A DNA stretch of 64,000 nt from Achromobacter arsenitoxydans SY8 (GCF_000236785.1 NZ_AGUF01000043.1:1-64000); one strand, 5' to 3'; positions 44,558-53,748 are shown, counted from the first letter of the stretch. Translations and numbers: made by a program. Notes: a model not told the origin generated them from the sequence alone.

Positions 44558-45498
44558 GCCTCCAACCGCACATGCTCGATGCGGTCCCGACCGTTGTTCT
44601 TGGCCACATACAGCTGCTCGTCCACGGCCTTGATGAAGTCGGCGGCCTGCGCCTGCCCGCCCGGCACGACCGTGCCCGCCCCGATGCTGACGGTAACGCG
44701 CCGGCCATGGGGCGACAGCGCATGCAGGATGGACTTCTTCTGCAGCAGGCGCTGGCAGCGTTCGGCGACTTTCAGGGCCGTGCCGGCGTCGGCGTCGGGC
44801 AGCAGCACGACAAATTCTTCACCGCCGTAGCGCGCGACCAGGTCGCGCGGGCCATCCAGCGCCAGACTCAGCGTCTGGGCGATTTCGACCAGGCATTTGT
44901 CGCCCTGAGTGTGGCCATACAAGTCGTTGTATTGCTTGAAGAAATCAACGTCGAACAGCAGGACGGACAGCGGCCGGCGTTCGTTGCCGGCACGCTCCCA
45001 CTCCAGCTCAAAGCTGCTGTCAAAACGGCGTCGGTTGGCGATATTCGTCAGGCCATCCTTGAAGGACAGCACCTCCAGTTCTTTCTGCAGGTTCAGCAGC
45101 TTTTCCTCGGCCTTCTTGCGTTCGGTGATGTCGAACATGAAGCCGATCAGCGCTTCCGCTTCGCCGTTGGCATTGCGCACCACGTGCACCACGTCGCGAA
45201 TCCAGACATAGCCGTTGTCCTTGGTCAGCGCCCGGTAGTCCGCTTCGTGGTCCACGCCGGCCTGGGATTGGGTGACGCAGAAATTCACCACGTATTCGCG
45301 GTCCTCGGGGTGCATGCGCATGGCCCAGTCTTCCACGCTGACCCAGCTATCGGCGGTCCAGCCCAATAAGGCCACGATCTGAGGCCCGATATAGGCGAAT
45401 TTCATCGTGGCCCAATCAATCTTCCAAGGGATCGCCTTGGTCGACTCCAGCAGCGTTCTGTACATCGCATTGTCGTTGGGCGCACTTACATCGGGCAT
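44554..45498 (-). CDS. PAS-GGDEF diguanylate cyclase
   Basis: This 314-residue protein has a PAS domain (about 15-130, with YVWIRDVVHVVRNANGEAEA), a short coiled linker (ERKKAEEKLLNLQKELEVL) and a GGDEF domain. The active-site signature is RYGGEEFVVLL, so cyclase activity is expected. The usual RxxD inhibitory site five residues upstream reads GPRD, so product inhibition at this site is probably lost. The start at 45498 follows aggaggg. There is no membrane segment, so it is a cytoplasmic sensor making c-di-GMP. Confidence 0.9.
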   Translation of the reverse strand: MPDVSAPNDNAMYRTLLESTKAIPWKIDWATMKFAYIGPQIVALLGWTADSWVSVEDWAMRMHPEDREYVVNFCVTQSQAGVDHEADYRALTKDNGYVWIRDVVHVVRNANGEAEALIGFMFDITERKKAEEKLLNLQKELEVLSFKDGLTNIANRRRFDSSFELEWERAGNERRPLSVLLFDVDFFKQYNDLYGHTQGDKCLVEIAQTLSLALDGPRDLVARYGGEEFVVLLPDADAGTALKVAERCQRLLQKKSILHALSPHGRRVTVSIGAGTVVPGGQAQAADFIKAVDEQLYVAKNNGRDRIEHVRLEA

Positions 45499-45622
45499 GC
45501 TCACAATCCCTCCTGGATCCATACGAACGAGCCACTGTAGCCTGCAGCCGCCGGCCACGGGAAAAAACCCGAACGCCCCTGCAGGCCGGGTTGCGGCGGA
45601 ACCACAGCCCAGCGCCTTCCTT

Positions 45623-46525
45623 TCACATAGGCTCGCGGCCTTCGCGAGCCGCCTGCGCGCACAGCCAGTCCGCCACGGCCTGAACCGCCGCAGACGGCAG
45701 CCGCCCCGCGTAGGTCGCCAGGTGATAGGTGTGCCCGTCGATTGCAGGCCCGAATGGCTGCACCAGATGGCCGGCCTCCAGCTCGTCCTTGATCAGCGCC
45801 AGGCTGACCAGCGCGATGCCGTGGCCTGCGACGGCCGCCTGGATGGCATGGCCTTCGTCGGAAAATCGCAGCTGGCTGGCTTGCTGCGGCTGGGACCGCC
45901 CGGCGACCGCGAACCAGCGCTCCCAAGTCGGATTGTCGGGCTGGGGCCGCTTCCAGTCGAAGCGGATCAAGGGCACGCGCGCCAGGTCTTCCGGCGACGC
46001 GACGCCCAGGCGCGGATTCGCCACGGGTGCGAACCGGTCGGTGAACAGCGGCTTGGTCGCAAGACCAGGATATGGGCCCCGGCCATAGCGGATGGCAATG
46101 TCGACCGTCGTCGAACGCAGATCGACGAGATCGTCGCTGGCCTGAAGCTGCAGGTCGATATCCGGGTGCTGGCGCCGGAAATCGGCCATGCGCGGCACCA
46201 GCCATTTCACCGTGAAGGCATTGGTGGCCGAGATGCTCACCTGCGCCCGCGTCCGCTGTTGTATCAGCCGCGCCAGGGTCGCCTCGAACGTATCGAACCC
46301 GTCGCGCAGCACAGGATAAAGCTGCATCCCCGCGTCCGTGAGCGACACCTTGCGCACCTGGCGATCGAATAGCGCCAACCCCGTGGCGGCCTCCAGACCG
46401 CGGATCTGATGGCTGACGGCGGTCGGCGTGACGGCCAGTTCCAGGGCGGCGGCCTTGAAGCTGCCCAGGCGCGCGGCGGCCTCGAATGCGCGCAGCGCGG
46501 AAAGCGGAAGGGATCGGCGTTGCAT
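45623..46525 (-). CDS. LysR-family regulator, GcvA-like
   Basis: This 300-residue protein begins MQRRSLPLSALRAFEAAARL at 46525; the frame extends to 46588 without a better start. HTH motif SFKAAALELAVTPTAVSHQI and the following QIRGLEAATGLALFDR match the GcvA branch. It diverges from the RidA-like/OYE pair, which it likely regulates. Effector unknown. Confidence 0.88.
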   Translation of the reverse strand: MQRRSLPLSALRAFEAAARLGSFKAAALELAVTPTAVSHQIRGLEAATGLALFDRQVRKVSLTDAGMQLYPVLRDGFDTFEATLARLIQQRTRAQVSISATNAFTVKWLVPRMADFRRQHPDIDLQLQASDDLVDLRSTTVDIAIRYGRGPYPGLATKPLFTDRFAPVANPRLGVASPEDLARVPLIRFDWKRPQPDNPTWERWFAVAGRSQPQQASQLRFSDEGHAIQAAVAGHGIALVSLALIKDELEAGHLVQPFGPAIDGHTYHLATYAGRLPSAAVQAVADWLCAQAAREGREPM

Positions 46526-46542
46526 AGCGTCGATAGATTTAT

Positions 46543-46561
46543 AGATGAGTTTTTCTCGTCT
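46543..46561. promoter_or_regulatory. Imperfect dyad upstream of the GcvA-like regulator
   Basis: agatgag and ctcgtct form 7-bp arms with one mismatch around tttttc-type spacer DNA, in an AT-rich patch flanked by two ttatag copies. Its place between divergent LysR and RidA-like genes suggests a LysR operator. Short and imperfect, hence tentative. Confidence 0.3.
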
Positions 46562-46674
46562 TATAGCTGACAAATGAACCTTTGTCACCAGATCCCGGCA
46601 ATCCTACATTTGAGTCACGGATCGGCCACCAACCCTCTCCCTCCAGGCCGGTTATAGATGAAGGAATTCGCACC

Positions 46675-47070
46675 ATGCTTACGCAAGTCAAAACCCAGCC
46701 CGACAACTACGCGCCCTTTCTGCTGTCGCAGGGCATCCAGTTCGGGAACCTGCTTTTCATCTCGGGCCAGGCCGGCGCCGACGACACCGGAAAGATTGTC
46801 GACGGAGGCTTTCTTGCCCAGGGCGAGCAAGCATTCTCGAATCTGCGCCGCGCCCTGGAAGCCGGCGGCTCCAGTTTGAAAGACGTGATCAAGGTCACCA
46901 TCTTCGTCACCGACATGGGACATTTCGAGGACGTGGTGGCGCTGCGCCGCCGCTTCTTTTCGGCCCCCTACCCGGCCGACACCATCGCCGAGATCAAGGC
47001 GCTGTACGACCCCGCCGCCATGATCGAGATCGAGGCCATCGCGGCCATCCCCCAGCCGGAGGCCCGCTGA
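46675..47070 (+). CDS. RidA-like (YjgF/YER057c/UK114) protein lacking the catalytic arginine
   Basis: This 131-residue protein has the family fold (FGNLLFISGQAGADDTGKIV; NLRRALEAGGSSLKDVIKVT). At the position where imine-deaminating RidA proteins have an arginine (PARxxxE), this one reads PAAMIEIEAIAAIP. True RidA deaminase activity is therefore doubtful, and it probably belongs to another Rid subfamily. gaaggaattc precedes the ATG. The OYE gene starts 1 bp after its stop, so the two should act together. Confidence 0.85.
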   Translation: MLTQVKTQPDNYAPFLLSQGIQFGNLLFISGQAGADDTGKIVDGGFLAQGEQAFSNLRRALEAGGSSLKDVIKVTIFVTDMGHFEDVVALRRRFFSAPYPADTIAEIKALYDPAAMIEIEAIAAIPQPEAR

Positions 47071-47071
47071 T

Positions 47072-48232
47072 ATGAACATGCTCGCCGATCGACTGGAACG
47101 CGATGCGCAAGCCGCCCACGCCACGCTGTTCGCGCCGCTGCGGGTGGGGGACCTGAGCTTGCCCAATCGCCTCGCGGTTGCGCCCATGACCCGGGTCAGC
47201 GCCACCGCCGACGGCCGCGCCACGGCGCAGATGGCCGACTACTACGAGGCCTTCGCCGTCGGCGGCTTCGGGCTGGTGATCACCGAAGGCGTCTACACGG
47301 ACAAGGCCCATGCGCAGGGCTACCTGTTCCAGCCCGGCTTGGCCGACGACGCGCAGCGCGATGCATGGCGGCCCGTGGTGGACCGCGTGCATGCGCATGG
47401 CGGACGCATCCTCGCGCAGCTCATGCACGCCGGCGCGCTGTCGCAGGGCAATCCCCATCGCCAGACGACGAAGGGGCCTTCGGCCGTATTGCCGGCGGGA
47501 CAGCAGATGACCTTCTATCGGGGAGAAGGACGCTACCGCATGCCCGAGGCCATGACGACCGATGAAATCGCCGAAGCCATCGAGGGCTTTGCGCAAGCGG
47601 CGCGCCGGGCGCAAGAGGCGGGTTTCGACGGTGTCGAGATACACGGCGCCAACGGGTATCTGCTGGACCAGTTCCTTACTGCGCACACCAATCTGCGCGA
47701 CGATCGCTACGGCGGCAGTCTGGACAACCGCCTGCGCCTGACCGTCGAAGTCATCCAGGCGGTCCGGCAATCGACCTCGAACCGCTTTGTGGTGGGCGTG
47801 CGGTCATCGCAAGGCAAGGTCAACGACTTCATGCATAAGTGGGAAGGCGGCCAGACCGACGCGGCGCAGATTTACGCCACCCTGGGCCAGCAGCCCATCA
47901 ACTACCTGCACACGACCGAGTACGAGGCCTGGCGTCCCGCCTTCGGCGAAGACGGCCCCAGCCTTGCGGCGCTGGCGCGCCGTCACGTGGCGGTGCCGGT
48001 GCTGGCTAACGGTTCGCTGCACGATGCGGTGCAGGCCGAAGGCGTACTGGCACGGCAGGAGGCGGACTTCATTTCGCTGGGCCGCGGCGCCCTCGCCCAT
48101 GCCGACTGGCCGGCCAGGCTGCGCGCCGGCGAGCCGCGCGAGGAATTCGACCGGGGGCTGCTTGCGCCGATCGCCGATCTGGAGAATGCGGGGCGCCATA
48201 AACGGGAACGCGCAGCCGCCAACTGCCTTTGA
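47072..48232 (+). CDS. NADH:flavin oxidoreductase, Old Yellow Enzyme family
   Basis: This 386-residue FMN enzyme has OYE landmarks SLPNRLAVAPMTRVSATADG, FGLVITEGVYT, LMHAGALSQGNPH, then FDGVEIHGANGYLLDQFLTA and NLRDDRYGGSLDNR. It is nearer to the thermophilic/YqjM-like or dienoyl-CoA-reductase-like members than to the alkene reductase at 5.5 kb. It is paired with a RidA-like gene and a divergent LysR gene, suggesting catabolism of an imine- or enamine-forming compound. Confidence 0.88.
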   Translation: MNMLADRLERDAQAAHATLFAPLRVGDLSLPNRLAVAPMTRVSATADGRATAQMADYYEAFAVGGFGLVITEGVYTDKAHAQGYLFQPGLADDAQRDAWRPVVDRVHAHGGRILAQLMHAGALSQGNPHRQTTKGPSAVLPAGQQMTFYRGEGRYRMPEAMTTDEIAEAIEGFAQAARRAQEAGFDGVEIHGANGYLLDQFLTAHTNLRDDRYGGSLDNRLRLTVEVIQAVRQSTSNRFVVGVRSSQGKVNDFMHKWEGGQTDAAQIYATLGQQPINYLHTTEYEAWRPAFGEDGPSLAALARRHVAVPVLANGSLHDAVQAEGVLARQEADFISLGRGALAHADWPARLRAGEPREEFDRGLLAPIADLENAGRHKRERAAANCL

Positions 48233-48242
48233 CGCCGCCCCC

Positions 48243-48764
48243 TCAATCCTCAGTCGGCCGGGCGGGCGTGCTGAGGATTTTTTGATAGAACGCCAGATCC
48301 AGCCAATTGCCGAACTTGTACGCCGCTTCTTTGATGACGCCTGCGGACTGGAAGCCAAGCCGCTCATGAAGGACGATGCTTGCCTGATTGGCAAGATCAA
48401 TGGCGCCCACCATCGTGTGGACATCCCTGGCTTTGGCCTCGTCTATCAATTCGGTCAGCAGGCGCCTGCCCAGCCCCATGCCGCGGCTTTCGTGATGGAT
48501 ATAAATCGAGTGCTCGACGCTGTACTTGTACGCGGGCCACGCGCGGAACGTGCCATAGGATGCAAAGCCCAGCAGTTTGCCCTGCGCGTCCTCCATGCCG
48601 ATAACCGGAAAGCCGTTCCTGCGCTTCGTCTCGAACCACGCCGCCATGGCTTCAAACGGGCGAGGCTTGTAGTCGTATAGCGCGGTGGAGTGAACAATCG
48701 CATGGTTGAAGATTTCCAGAATCGAAGCCGCGTGACGGTCTTCAGTGCATTGGACGAGTTGCAT
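48243..48764 (-). CDS. GNAT-family N-acetyltransferase (MnaT/phosphinothricin-type)
   Basis: The start at 48764 gives 173 residues; the open frame further upstream is not homologous. The acetyl-CoA motif is ESRGMGLGRRLLTELIDEAK, preceded by YKYSVEHSIYIH, both typical of the MnaT/Pat group that acetylates amino acids and analogues such as methionine sulfone or phosphinothricin. The gene diverges from an XRE-cupin regulator that may control it. The exact substrate is unknown. Confidence 0.85.
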   Translation of the reverse strand: MQLVQCTEDRHAASILEIFNHAIVHSTALYDYKPRPFEAMAAWFETKRRNGFPVIGMEDAQGKLLGFASYGTFRAWPAYKYSVEHSIYIHHESRGMGLGRRLLTELIDEAKARDVHTMVGAIDLANQASIVLHERLGFQSAGVIKEAAYKFGNWLDLAFYQKILSTPARPTED

Positions 48765-48848
48765 GGTGGCCTCAGATACGTTTACAGTCAGTTCACGATA
48801 GAATACGATTCGTCTACTATATGAGACTTTGTAGAGAAAGGAAAGCGC

Positions 48849-49400
48849 ATGGACATTGATGAGGTCATCGCGCAACGTGTGGTGGACCTGCGCACGTCGC
48901 AGCGATTGAGCCTGGCCCAATTGGCGGAGCGGTCCGGAGTCAGCAAAGCCATGATTTCGAAGATCGAACGGCGGGACAGCAGCCCGACCGCGACGGTGCT
49001 GGGGCGCCTGGCGGCCGGCCTGGGCGTATCGCTGACCGAGTTGCTGGCGGAGTCCGCGTCCATCGGCGGCGGCGCCCCGCGCCAGCGCGGCGACCAGGCC
49101 GCCTGGCGCGATCCCGCAAGCGGCTATGTACGACGGCAAGTCGCTGATCTTGACGAACAAAGCGGCAGCGAGCTCGTGGAAATCGAACTGCCCGCCAACG
49201 CGCGGATCGACTATCCGCAATGGCATTCACGGCCGTACCGGCAGCGGCTATGGATGTTGAAGGGAGTGCTGGTGCTGACTTACGGCGATGAAAAACACAG
49301 GCTGGTCGAGGGCGACCAACTGGATTTTTCCGTGGATAAGCCGGTTAGTTACGCGGCAAGCGAAGACTGCCGCTACCTGCTGAACGTGCTCCACAAGTGA
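48849..49400 (+). CDS. XRE-cupin transcriptional regulator
   Basis: This 183-residue protein has an N-terminal HTH_3 domain (SLAQLAERSGVSKAMISKIE) and a C-terminal cupin fold (about 110-183, ending QLDFSVDKPVSYAASEDC). Such regulators bind a small ligand in the cupin barrel. agaaaggaaag precedes the start. The 84-bp divergent region to the acetyltransferase gene is AT-rich and should hold both promoters. Confidence 0.88.
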   Translation: MDIDEVIAQRVVDLRTSQRLSLAQLAERSGVSKAMISKIERRDSSPTATVLGRLAAGLGVSLTELLAESASIGGGAPRQRGDQAAWRDPASGYVRRQVADLDEQSGSELVEIELPANARIDYPQWHSRPYRQRLWMLKGVLVLTYGDEKHRLVEGDQLDFSVDKPVSYAASEDCRYLLNVLHK

Positions 49401-49460
49401 ATCACCGCCAACGGGCGCTGACCGCGAACCGGCCTGCCCGCGCGGCACTGACCGGGCGCT

Positions 49461-50132
49461 TCAGCGCTTTTTGACCGGCTTGTCCACCGACGGCATATCG
49501 CAGGTGGTCTCGGCGGACGAGCACACCCCGCGGAACCACGCCCGCCCCCGCGCGCGATCCTTGGGTTCCAGCGGCTGCCAGTCGGCGCTATTGCGCATTT
49601 CGTAATCCAACAGCAGCCATTCGCCCTGGCAGGCCGCGATGCCGCGCAATGTGGCTCTTTCGGTCAGCCAGTCGTCCCCCAGGTCAAGCAGTCTCTCGCT
49701 GTCCGCGTCCGGGCGGGCATATCCGCGCGCCGACTGGATGCCGACCTGCGCATCCGCGGCCTCGATCCAGCCTTCGCCCCGGTACACAGGCCGCGGCCGG
49801 CTGACCTCGCCGCCGGTCATGTCGTCGCTGGCGTTTTGGATTCTGAGCCAGCCGTCGCGCGCCTCGGTCACGTCGAAGGTGACGCTGTAGTAGTCGATGT
49901 CGGGATCGGGGCTCTCGCCGCGCGTCGTGGGCAGGCTGCCCGCCACCGCCGCCTGGGCGGACGCCGCCACGCGCACCGTGATCGCGGGCTTCTCGTTGGT
50001 CGTCCAGCCAGAGAAGCTGCAGGCCGTCGGACCCGCAGGCGCCCAGGCGGCAACGTTGGAAGCGGTTTGGGCGTTAAGCGAGGAAGACAGCGCCAAGGCG
50101 GCGAGGACCAGGAAAATCCGGCTTACAGTCAT
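49461..50132 (-). CDS. Secreted hypothetical protein
   Basis: The start at 50132 was chosen because it begins a classical signal peptide (MTVSRIFLVLAALALSSSLNAQ). The mature part of about 200 residues has four cysteines, some in a C-terminal cluster (AACQGEW, then GVCSSAETTCDMP), so disulfides are likely. I recognise no family. It is probably periplasmic. It is convergent with the XRE-cupin gene and divergent from the next hypothetical. Confidence 0.6.
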   Translation of the reverse strand: MTVSRIFLVLAALALSSSLNAQTASNVAAWAPAGPTACSFSGWTTNEKPAITVRVAASAQAAVAGSLPTTRGESPDPDIDYYSVTFDVTEARDGWLRIQNASDDMTGGEVSRPRPVYRGEGWIEAADAQVGIQSARGYARPDADSERLLDLGDDWLTERATLRGIAACQGEWLLLDYEMRNSADWQPLEPKDRARGRAWFRGVCSSAETTCDMPSVDKPVKKR

Positions 50133-50388
50133 TGGCTTGATCGCGTCGTCGATGGGGGAGCGATGCGACGCTGGCGCGTCGGCAGGAATGGCGCGCGACT
50201 TCAGTCCGAAGCGTGCGCGTTGAAGGTGATGCATGCGAACCGGTCAGAGCGTACCACGGCGCACTGTGCCGATTCCGACCGCCCCAGGCCAGGAATATGC
50301 CCGGGCATTAGGCTACAGTGCTGTACCGCCGCAATGGCAGCCCGCAGCCGCGCGGCTGCGCGCGCACGCATCCAGGAGCAGTAAAGCA

Positions 50389-50889
50389 GTGAATGACACC
50401 GATCAGCCGGACACCGGTATCGCCGAAGAACGCAAGGAACAGGAAGCCAGGCTTTGGCGCGACGACGGGTGGACCGCCCGGATCATCAAGAACGAGGACG
50501 ACGACGGCTGGGCCGTCGAGATGACCCTGGACGGGCAAGCCGAGCCGGCGCTGGTGGGCCCGTGGACCATGGGCCGCGACAAGAAGAACCCCAAGCCGAT
50601 GGACGCACCCGCGTTCTCCACCCTGGTCAAGACGGCGAATGAAGTGCTTCGCCGCCACGAACAACAATTGCACGCGATGCTGCACAAGAGCGTGAAGGTC
50701 GATGCCGCCGAGGGCCGCCTGACCATCAAGCTGGACATCGTTCCCGACGAGGACGAGCCCTACGCCGTGCTGAGCGCCTACGATGAATATGGCGAGCAAC
50801 TGGCCCAGACCCATGTCGCGCCGACGTACAAGCTGAACGTGCAACGCGCATCGGAGTGGGCGAGCGGCGGTTTTCCGAAGCACGGCTGA
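50389..50889 (+). CDS. Conserved hypothetical cytoplasmic protein
   Basis: The GTG at 50389 with ccaggag 10-16 bp upstream is the likely start (166 residues); the frame is open upstream to 50233. The chain is acidic and hydrophilic, without membrane segments, with phrases GWTARIIKNEDDDGWAVEMT and PWTMGRDKKNPKPMD. I recognise no domain. Function unknown. Confidence 0.6.
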   Translation: MNDTDQPDTGIAEERKEQEARLWRDDGWTARIIKNEDDDGWAVEMTLDGQAEPALVGPWTMGRDKKNPKPMDAPAFSTLVKTANEVLRRHEQQLHAMLHKSVKVDAAEGRLTIKLDIVPDEDEPYAVLSAYDEYGEQLAQTHVAPTYKLNVQRASEWASGGFPKHG

Positions 50890-50952
50890 CGCCCGGCCAG
50901 CCATGCTGCGGCATTCCAGTGCGCGGCAAGCAGCGCCGGCGGACCGGCCGGC

Positions 50953-51504
50953 CTAGTGCCCCGTCGAATCGCCCTGGCGGCTGGCCTCGAACAGGAACCA
51001 GGTGCGCCGCTCGGTCTCGTCGATCCAGTTTTCGATCAGGCTGGAACTGGCGATGTCGCGGTGCTCGTCGGTGACGTTGTGGGCTTCGCGCAGCGTTGCG
51101 GCCAGCACCTTGTTGTCTTCGCGCAGTTCGGCCAGCATGTCCAGCGGCTGCACATAGTCGGCGTCGTTGTCGGAGATGCGCTGCGTCCGCGAGATATGCC
51201 CGATGGACCGGAGGGTGGTGCCGCCGATTTTGCGGATGCGTTCGGCGATGGGATCCGTCATGGCGAAGAGCTGGTCGCCCTGCTCGTCCAGCAGCAGATG
51301 GTAGTCCCGGAAATGCGGGCCGCTGACGTGCCAATGGAAGTTCTTGGTCTTCAGATATAGCGCGAACACGTCGGCCAATATCTGGTTGAGCGCCCCTGAA
51401 ATATCCCGGGTGGCGGCGGCCGCCAGGTCGGTGGGCGTCGCCAGGGGCGCCTTGCGCCGCGCTTTCAACGCGTTGGTGGTCTTCTCATTCAGTTTCTTGG
51501 CCAT
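50953..51504 (-). CDS. dps: Dps-family DNA-binding ferritin
   Basis: This 183-residue protein has the Dps ferroxidase motif NFHWHVSGPHFRDYHLLLDEQ, followed by DPIAERIRKIGG, with the expected His, Asp and Glu residues. The N-terminus MAKKLNEKTTNALKARRK is a basic tail suited to DNA binding. Dps dodecamers oxidise iron with hydrogen peroxide and shield DNA in stationary phase. With katE, the ferritin-like protein and the Msr locus it adds to the oxidative-stress content of the window. Confidence 0.93.
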   Translation of the reverse strand: MAKKLNEKTTNALKARRKAPLATPTDLAAAATRDISGALNQILADVFALYLKTKNFHWHVSGPHFRDYHLLLDEQGDQLFAMTDPIAERIRKIGGTTLRSIGHISRTQRISDNDADYVQPLDMLAELREDNKVLAATLREAHNVTDEHRDIASSSLIENWIDETERRTWFLFEASRQGDSTGH

Positions 51505-51666
51505 GAATCACAGCTCCTGGATATGAATCGGAAAACTCGGCCGCGGCGCGAACGGAATCTGGCCGCGAGGCACCAGCGTAAATCCGGATACGCGCTTTGC
51601 CAATGGGCGCGGGTCAACTAAGGAGTATGCTACGCCGCTTCGTATCTGCATGATCCACACATCTCC

Positions 51667-52845
51667 ATGCGCGGCAATCCCGACGCCAGGCAAGGCGCCA
51701 TCGCGTTGCACGGGTTCTACTTCCTGTATTACGGCCTGCAGGGCGTCAGCATCCCGTTTTTGCCGCTGTGGTTCGCCAGCCGCGGGCTGGACCCGGCCCT
51801 GATCGGGCTGATCGTCGCCACGTCTTTCCTGCCCAAGATTCTGTCCACCCCGGTGGTCGCCCACGTGGCGGACCAGACGGGCCGGGCGCACGCCCTGATT
51901 GCTTCGGCGCTGGCCGCATCCCTGGTGATGTTCGTGTGCTATCCGTTCAGCCAGACGTCAGCCTGGCTGCTGGCCATCACGTTGCTCCTGAACGCCGTTT
52001 TTCCGGCCGTGCTGCCGCTGATGGACCGCATGGCCATCGCCAGCGGCCGCGGGCAGGGCAATTCCTATACGGTGATGCGCGCCTGCGGGTCGCTGGGGTT
52101 TGCGGCGGTGACTGTGGCGGGGGGATATCTGATCAAGACGTTCGACACCGACTGGGTGATCTGGCTGTCGATCGTGCTGATCCTGGCCTGCCTGGCCTGC
52201 GTGCGCCTTTTGCCCCAGGCCGCCCGCCCCGCGGCCGACGAGGCGCCCATGGAGCGCGTGCGCCTGCCGATGCGGGAGGTCCTGCGGGACCGCCCGCTAT
52301 TGATGTGTATCGCGGCAGCTTCGCTGGTGCAGGCCAGCAATGGTTTCCTGTATTCCTATTCGACCCTGTACTGGACCGCCAGCGGGCTGTCCACGGCGCT
52401 GATTTCCCTGCTGTGGGTGGTGGGCGTGGCCAGCGAGGTGCTGTTCTTCTTCCTGGCCCCGCGCATCCTGGCCCGCACGGGCGCCCAATGGCTGATCCTG
52501 GCCAGCGCGGTGATGACCGCGATCCGCTGGACCGGCCTGTCGGCCACCACTGACCCCACGCTGATCGCGGCACTGCAGCTGCTGCAGTGCTTCACCCTGG
52601 CCGGCAACAACGCGGCCATCATGTGGTACATCACCCGCCGCGTCCCGGCCGCCTGCAAGACTTCGGCCATCGCCCTGTACGCGATGCTCTCCGGCGGCGT
52701 GTTCATGTTCGCGAGCATCCAGCTGGGCGGCGCGCTCTATCGGAGCTTTGCGCCCGGTGGGTTTTTGGTGATGGCGCTGTGTGCGGTGGGGGCCGTGCCG
52801 TTGGTGGTGTATTCGGAGCGGTTACGGCGGCGGCAGAAGTCGTGA
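51667..52845 (+). CDS. MFS transporter (MFS_1-like, HcaT-type)
   Basis: This 392-residue protein has 12 predicted membrane helices. N-terminal GFYFLYYGLQGVSIPFLPLW and the later LMDRMAIASGRGQGNSYTVMRACGSLGF (LMDRMAIASG, then YTVMRACGSLGF) are features of the 3-phenylpropionate-transporter-like MFS group. No catabolic genes adjoin it, so the substrate is open. A run of eight Ts follows at 52868-52875 and may aid termination. Confidence 0.82.
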   Translation: MRGNPDARQGAIALHGFYFLYYGLQGVSIPFLPLWFASRGLDPALIGLIVATSFLPKILSTPVVAHVADQTGRAHALIASALAASLVMFVCYPFSQTSAWLLAITLLLNAVFPAVLPLMDRMAIASGRGQGNSYTVMRACGSLGFAAVTVAGGYLIKTFDTDWVIWLSIVLILACLACVRLLPQAARPAADEAPMERVRLPMREVLRDRPLLMCIAAASLVQASNGFLYSYSTLYWTASGLSTALISLLWVVGVASEVLFFFLAPRILARTGAQWLILASAVMTAIRWTGLSATTDPTLIAALQLLQCFTLAGNNAAIMWYITRRVPAACKTSAIALYAMLSGGVFMFASIQLGGALYRSFAPGGFLVMALCAVGAVPLVVYSERLRRRQKS

Positions 52846-52970
52846 GCGTGGATTATCTCGTTAGAGGTTTTTTTTATCTACTAATGTGATTTCTGCGTCA
52901 TTGCGTTTGAAGATGATGGGGTAGCTTTGTTGGATGGGCTTGGGCTTGCCGAGAAGTGAGTTCTTAAGAC

Positions 52971-53137
52971 GCCCGGCGCGGCGTGGGCCTGGGGTGGGCG
53001 GGGCTCCGATTGCGGTCCGGAGCCTTCGCTCCGGACTATCCCGTGCTCATCCTCGTTGCCGCCTCCGGCGGCTGCCTTCGGATTCCGCCGGGCGCATCTA
53101 AACGCCCCGCCCACCCCAGGCCCACGCCACACCGGGC
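52971..53137 (+). repeat. Structured repeat element, copy 1 (long arms, conserved core)
   Basis: Exact 25-bp inverted arms (52980-53004 and 53104-53128) begin ggcgtgggcctggggtgggc. They continue after a small bulge with gcccgg/ccgggc at 52971-52976 and 53132-53137. Inside is a core of about 99 bp with a perfect 9-bp hairpin (gtccggagc, loop cttc, 53015-53036) and a second hairpin (gccgcc-tcc-ggcggc, 53058-53072). The core matches copy 2 closely, yet the arms differ from those of copy 2. No ORF spans it. It could be a structured RNA or a non-autonomous mobile element. Confidence 0.8.
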
Positions 53138-53365
53138 TCTGTGGTTGGATCTTTACGGGCGCAGGGGCGACCTGGGTTCTTAAGGTTCTTGGCAGCACCG
53201 GGTGGGTGGGAAGCGTCTTGCGGGGCCCGCTCCCGGCCGGCCGCGCGGGCGGCCTTTGGGAGCTTACGCGGCGTCTGGCGTCGGGACGATGACGCTTCGC
53301 GCCTGGCGGCTTTGGGGCTTTCTTGCCGCCGCATATAGCCCTTCGCCAAGGTGACTACTCGCCAA

Positions 53366-53429
53366 GGTGTCTGACACCCAGGAGAGATAAAGGTCAGGCT
53401 ACGGCCGTGCCGCAAGGGTGTCAGACACC
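53366..53429. repeat. Dispersed intergenic repeat, copy B (tctgacacc family)
   Basis: Exact 14-bp inverted ends, ggtgtctgacaccc and gggtgtcagacacc, flank about 36 bp. Each end also contains the small palindrome gtgtc-gacac. It aligns with the element at 22556-22620. It is probably a REP-like repeat. Confidence 0.7.
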
Positions 53430-53647
53430 CACCAGCGAACGTCCGCCCAGCCTGCAACACGCACACCCGCGACTAATCGTCACGTCAACCCCAGTGCCGG
53501 ATGGGCGGCGCGTACAGGTCGGCAAGTTGCAGCCGCCCGTCGCCGCGCCGCCCATCACCGTTCTCCCCCAACCGGAGAGGCCCCATCAGCAAATTACTCC
53601 CCGCATACGCGCAAGCGCACATCGCCCCGACGACCAGCCTCCCATAT

Positions 53648-53683
53648 GCCGGGTTGCCGCCGCCCGGGCGGCAGCAACCCGGC
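53648..53683. repeat. 36-bp near-perfect palindrome
   Basis: gccgggttgccgccgccc is followed directly by gggcggcagcaacccggc. The 18-bp arms match at 17 positions, and the exception would be a G-U pair in minus-strand RNA. There is no spacer. Short T-tracts are absent. Confidence 0.7.
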
Positions 53684-53748
53684 GACCCCGCACATCCCCT
53701 GCCCTGACCACAGCTCTTGTAGCGCCACGATCCAAGACTTTCGTAGCA

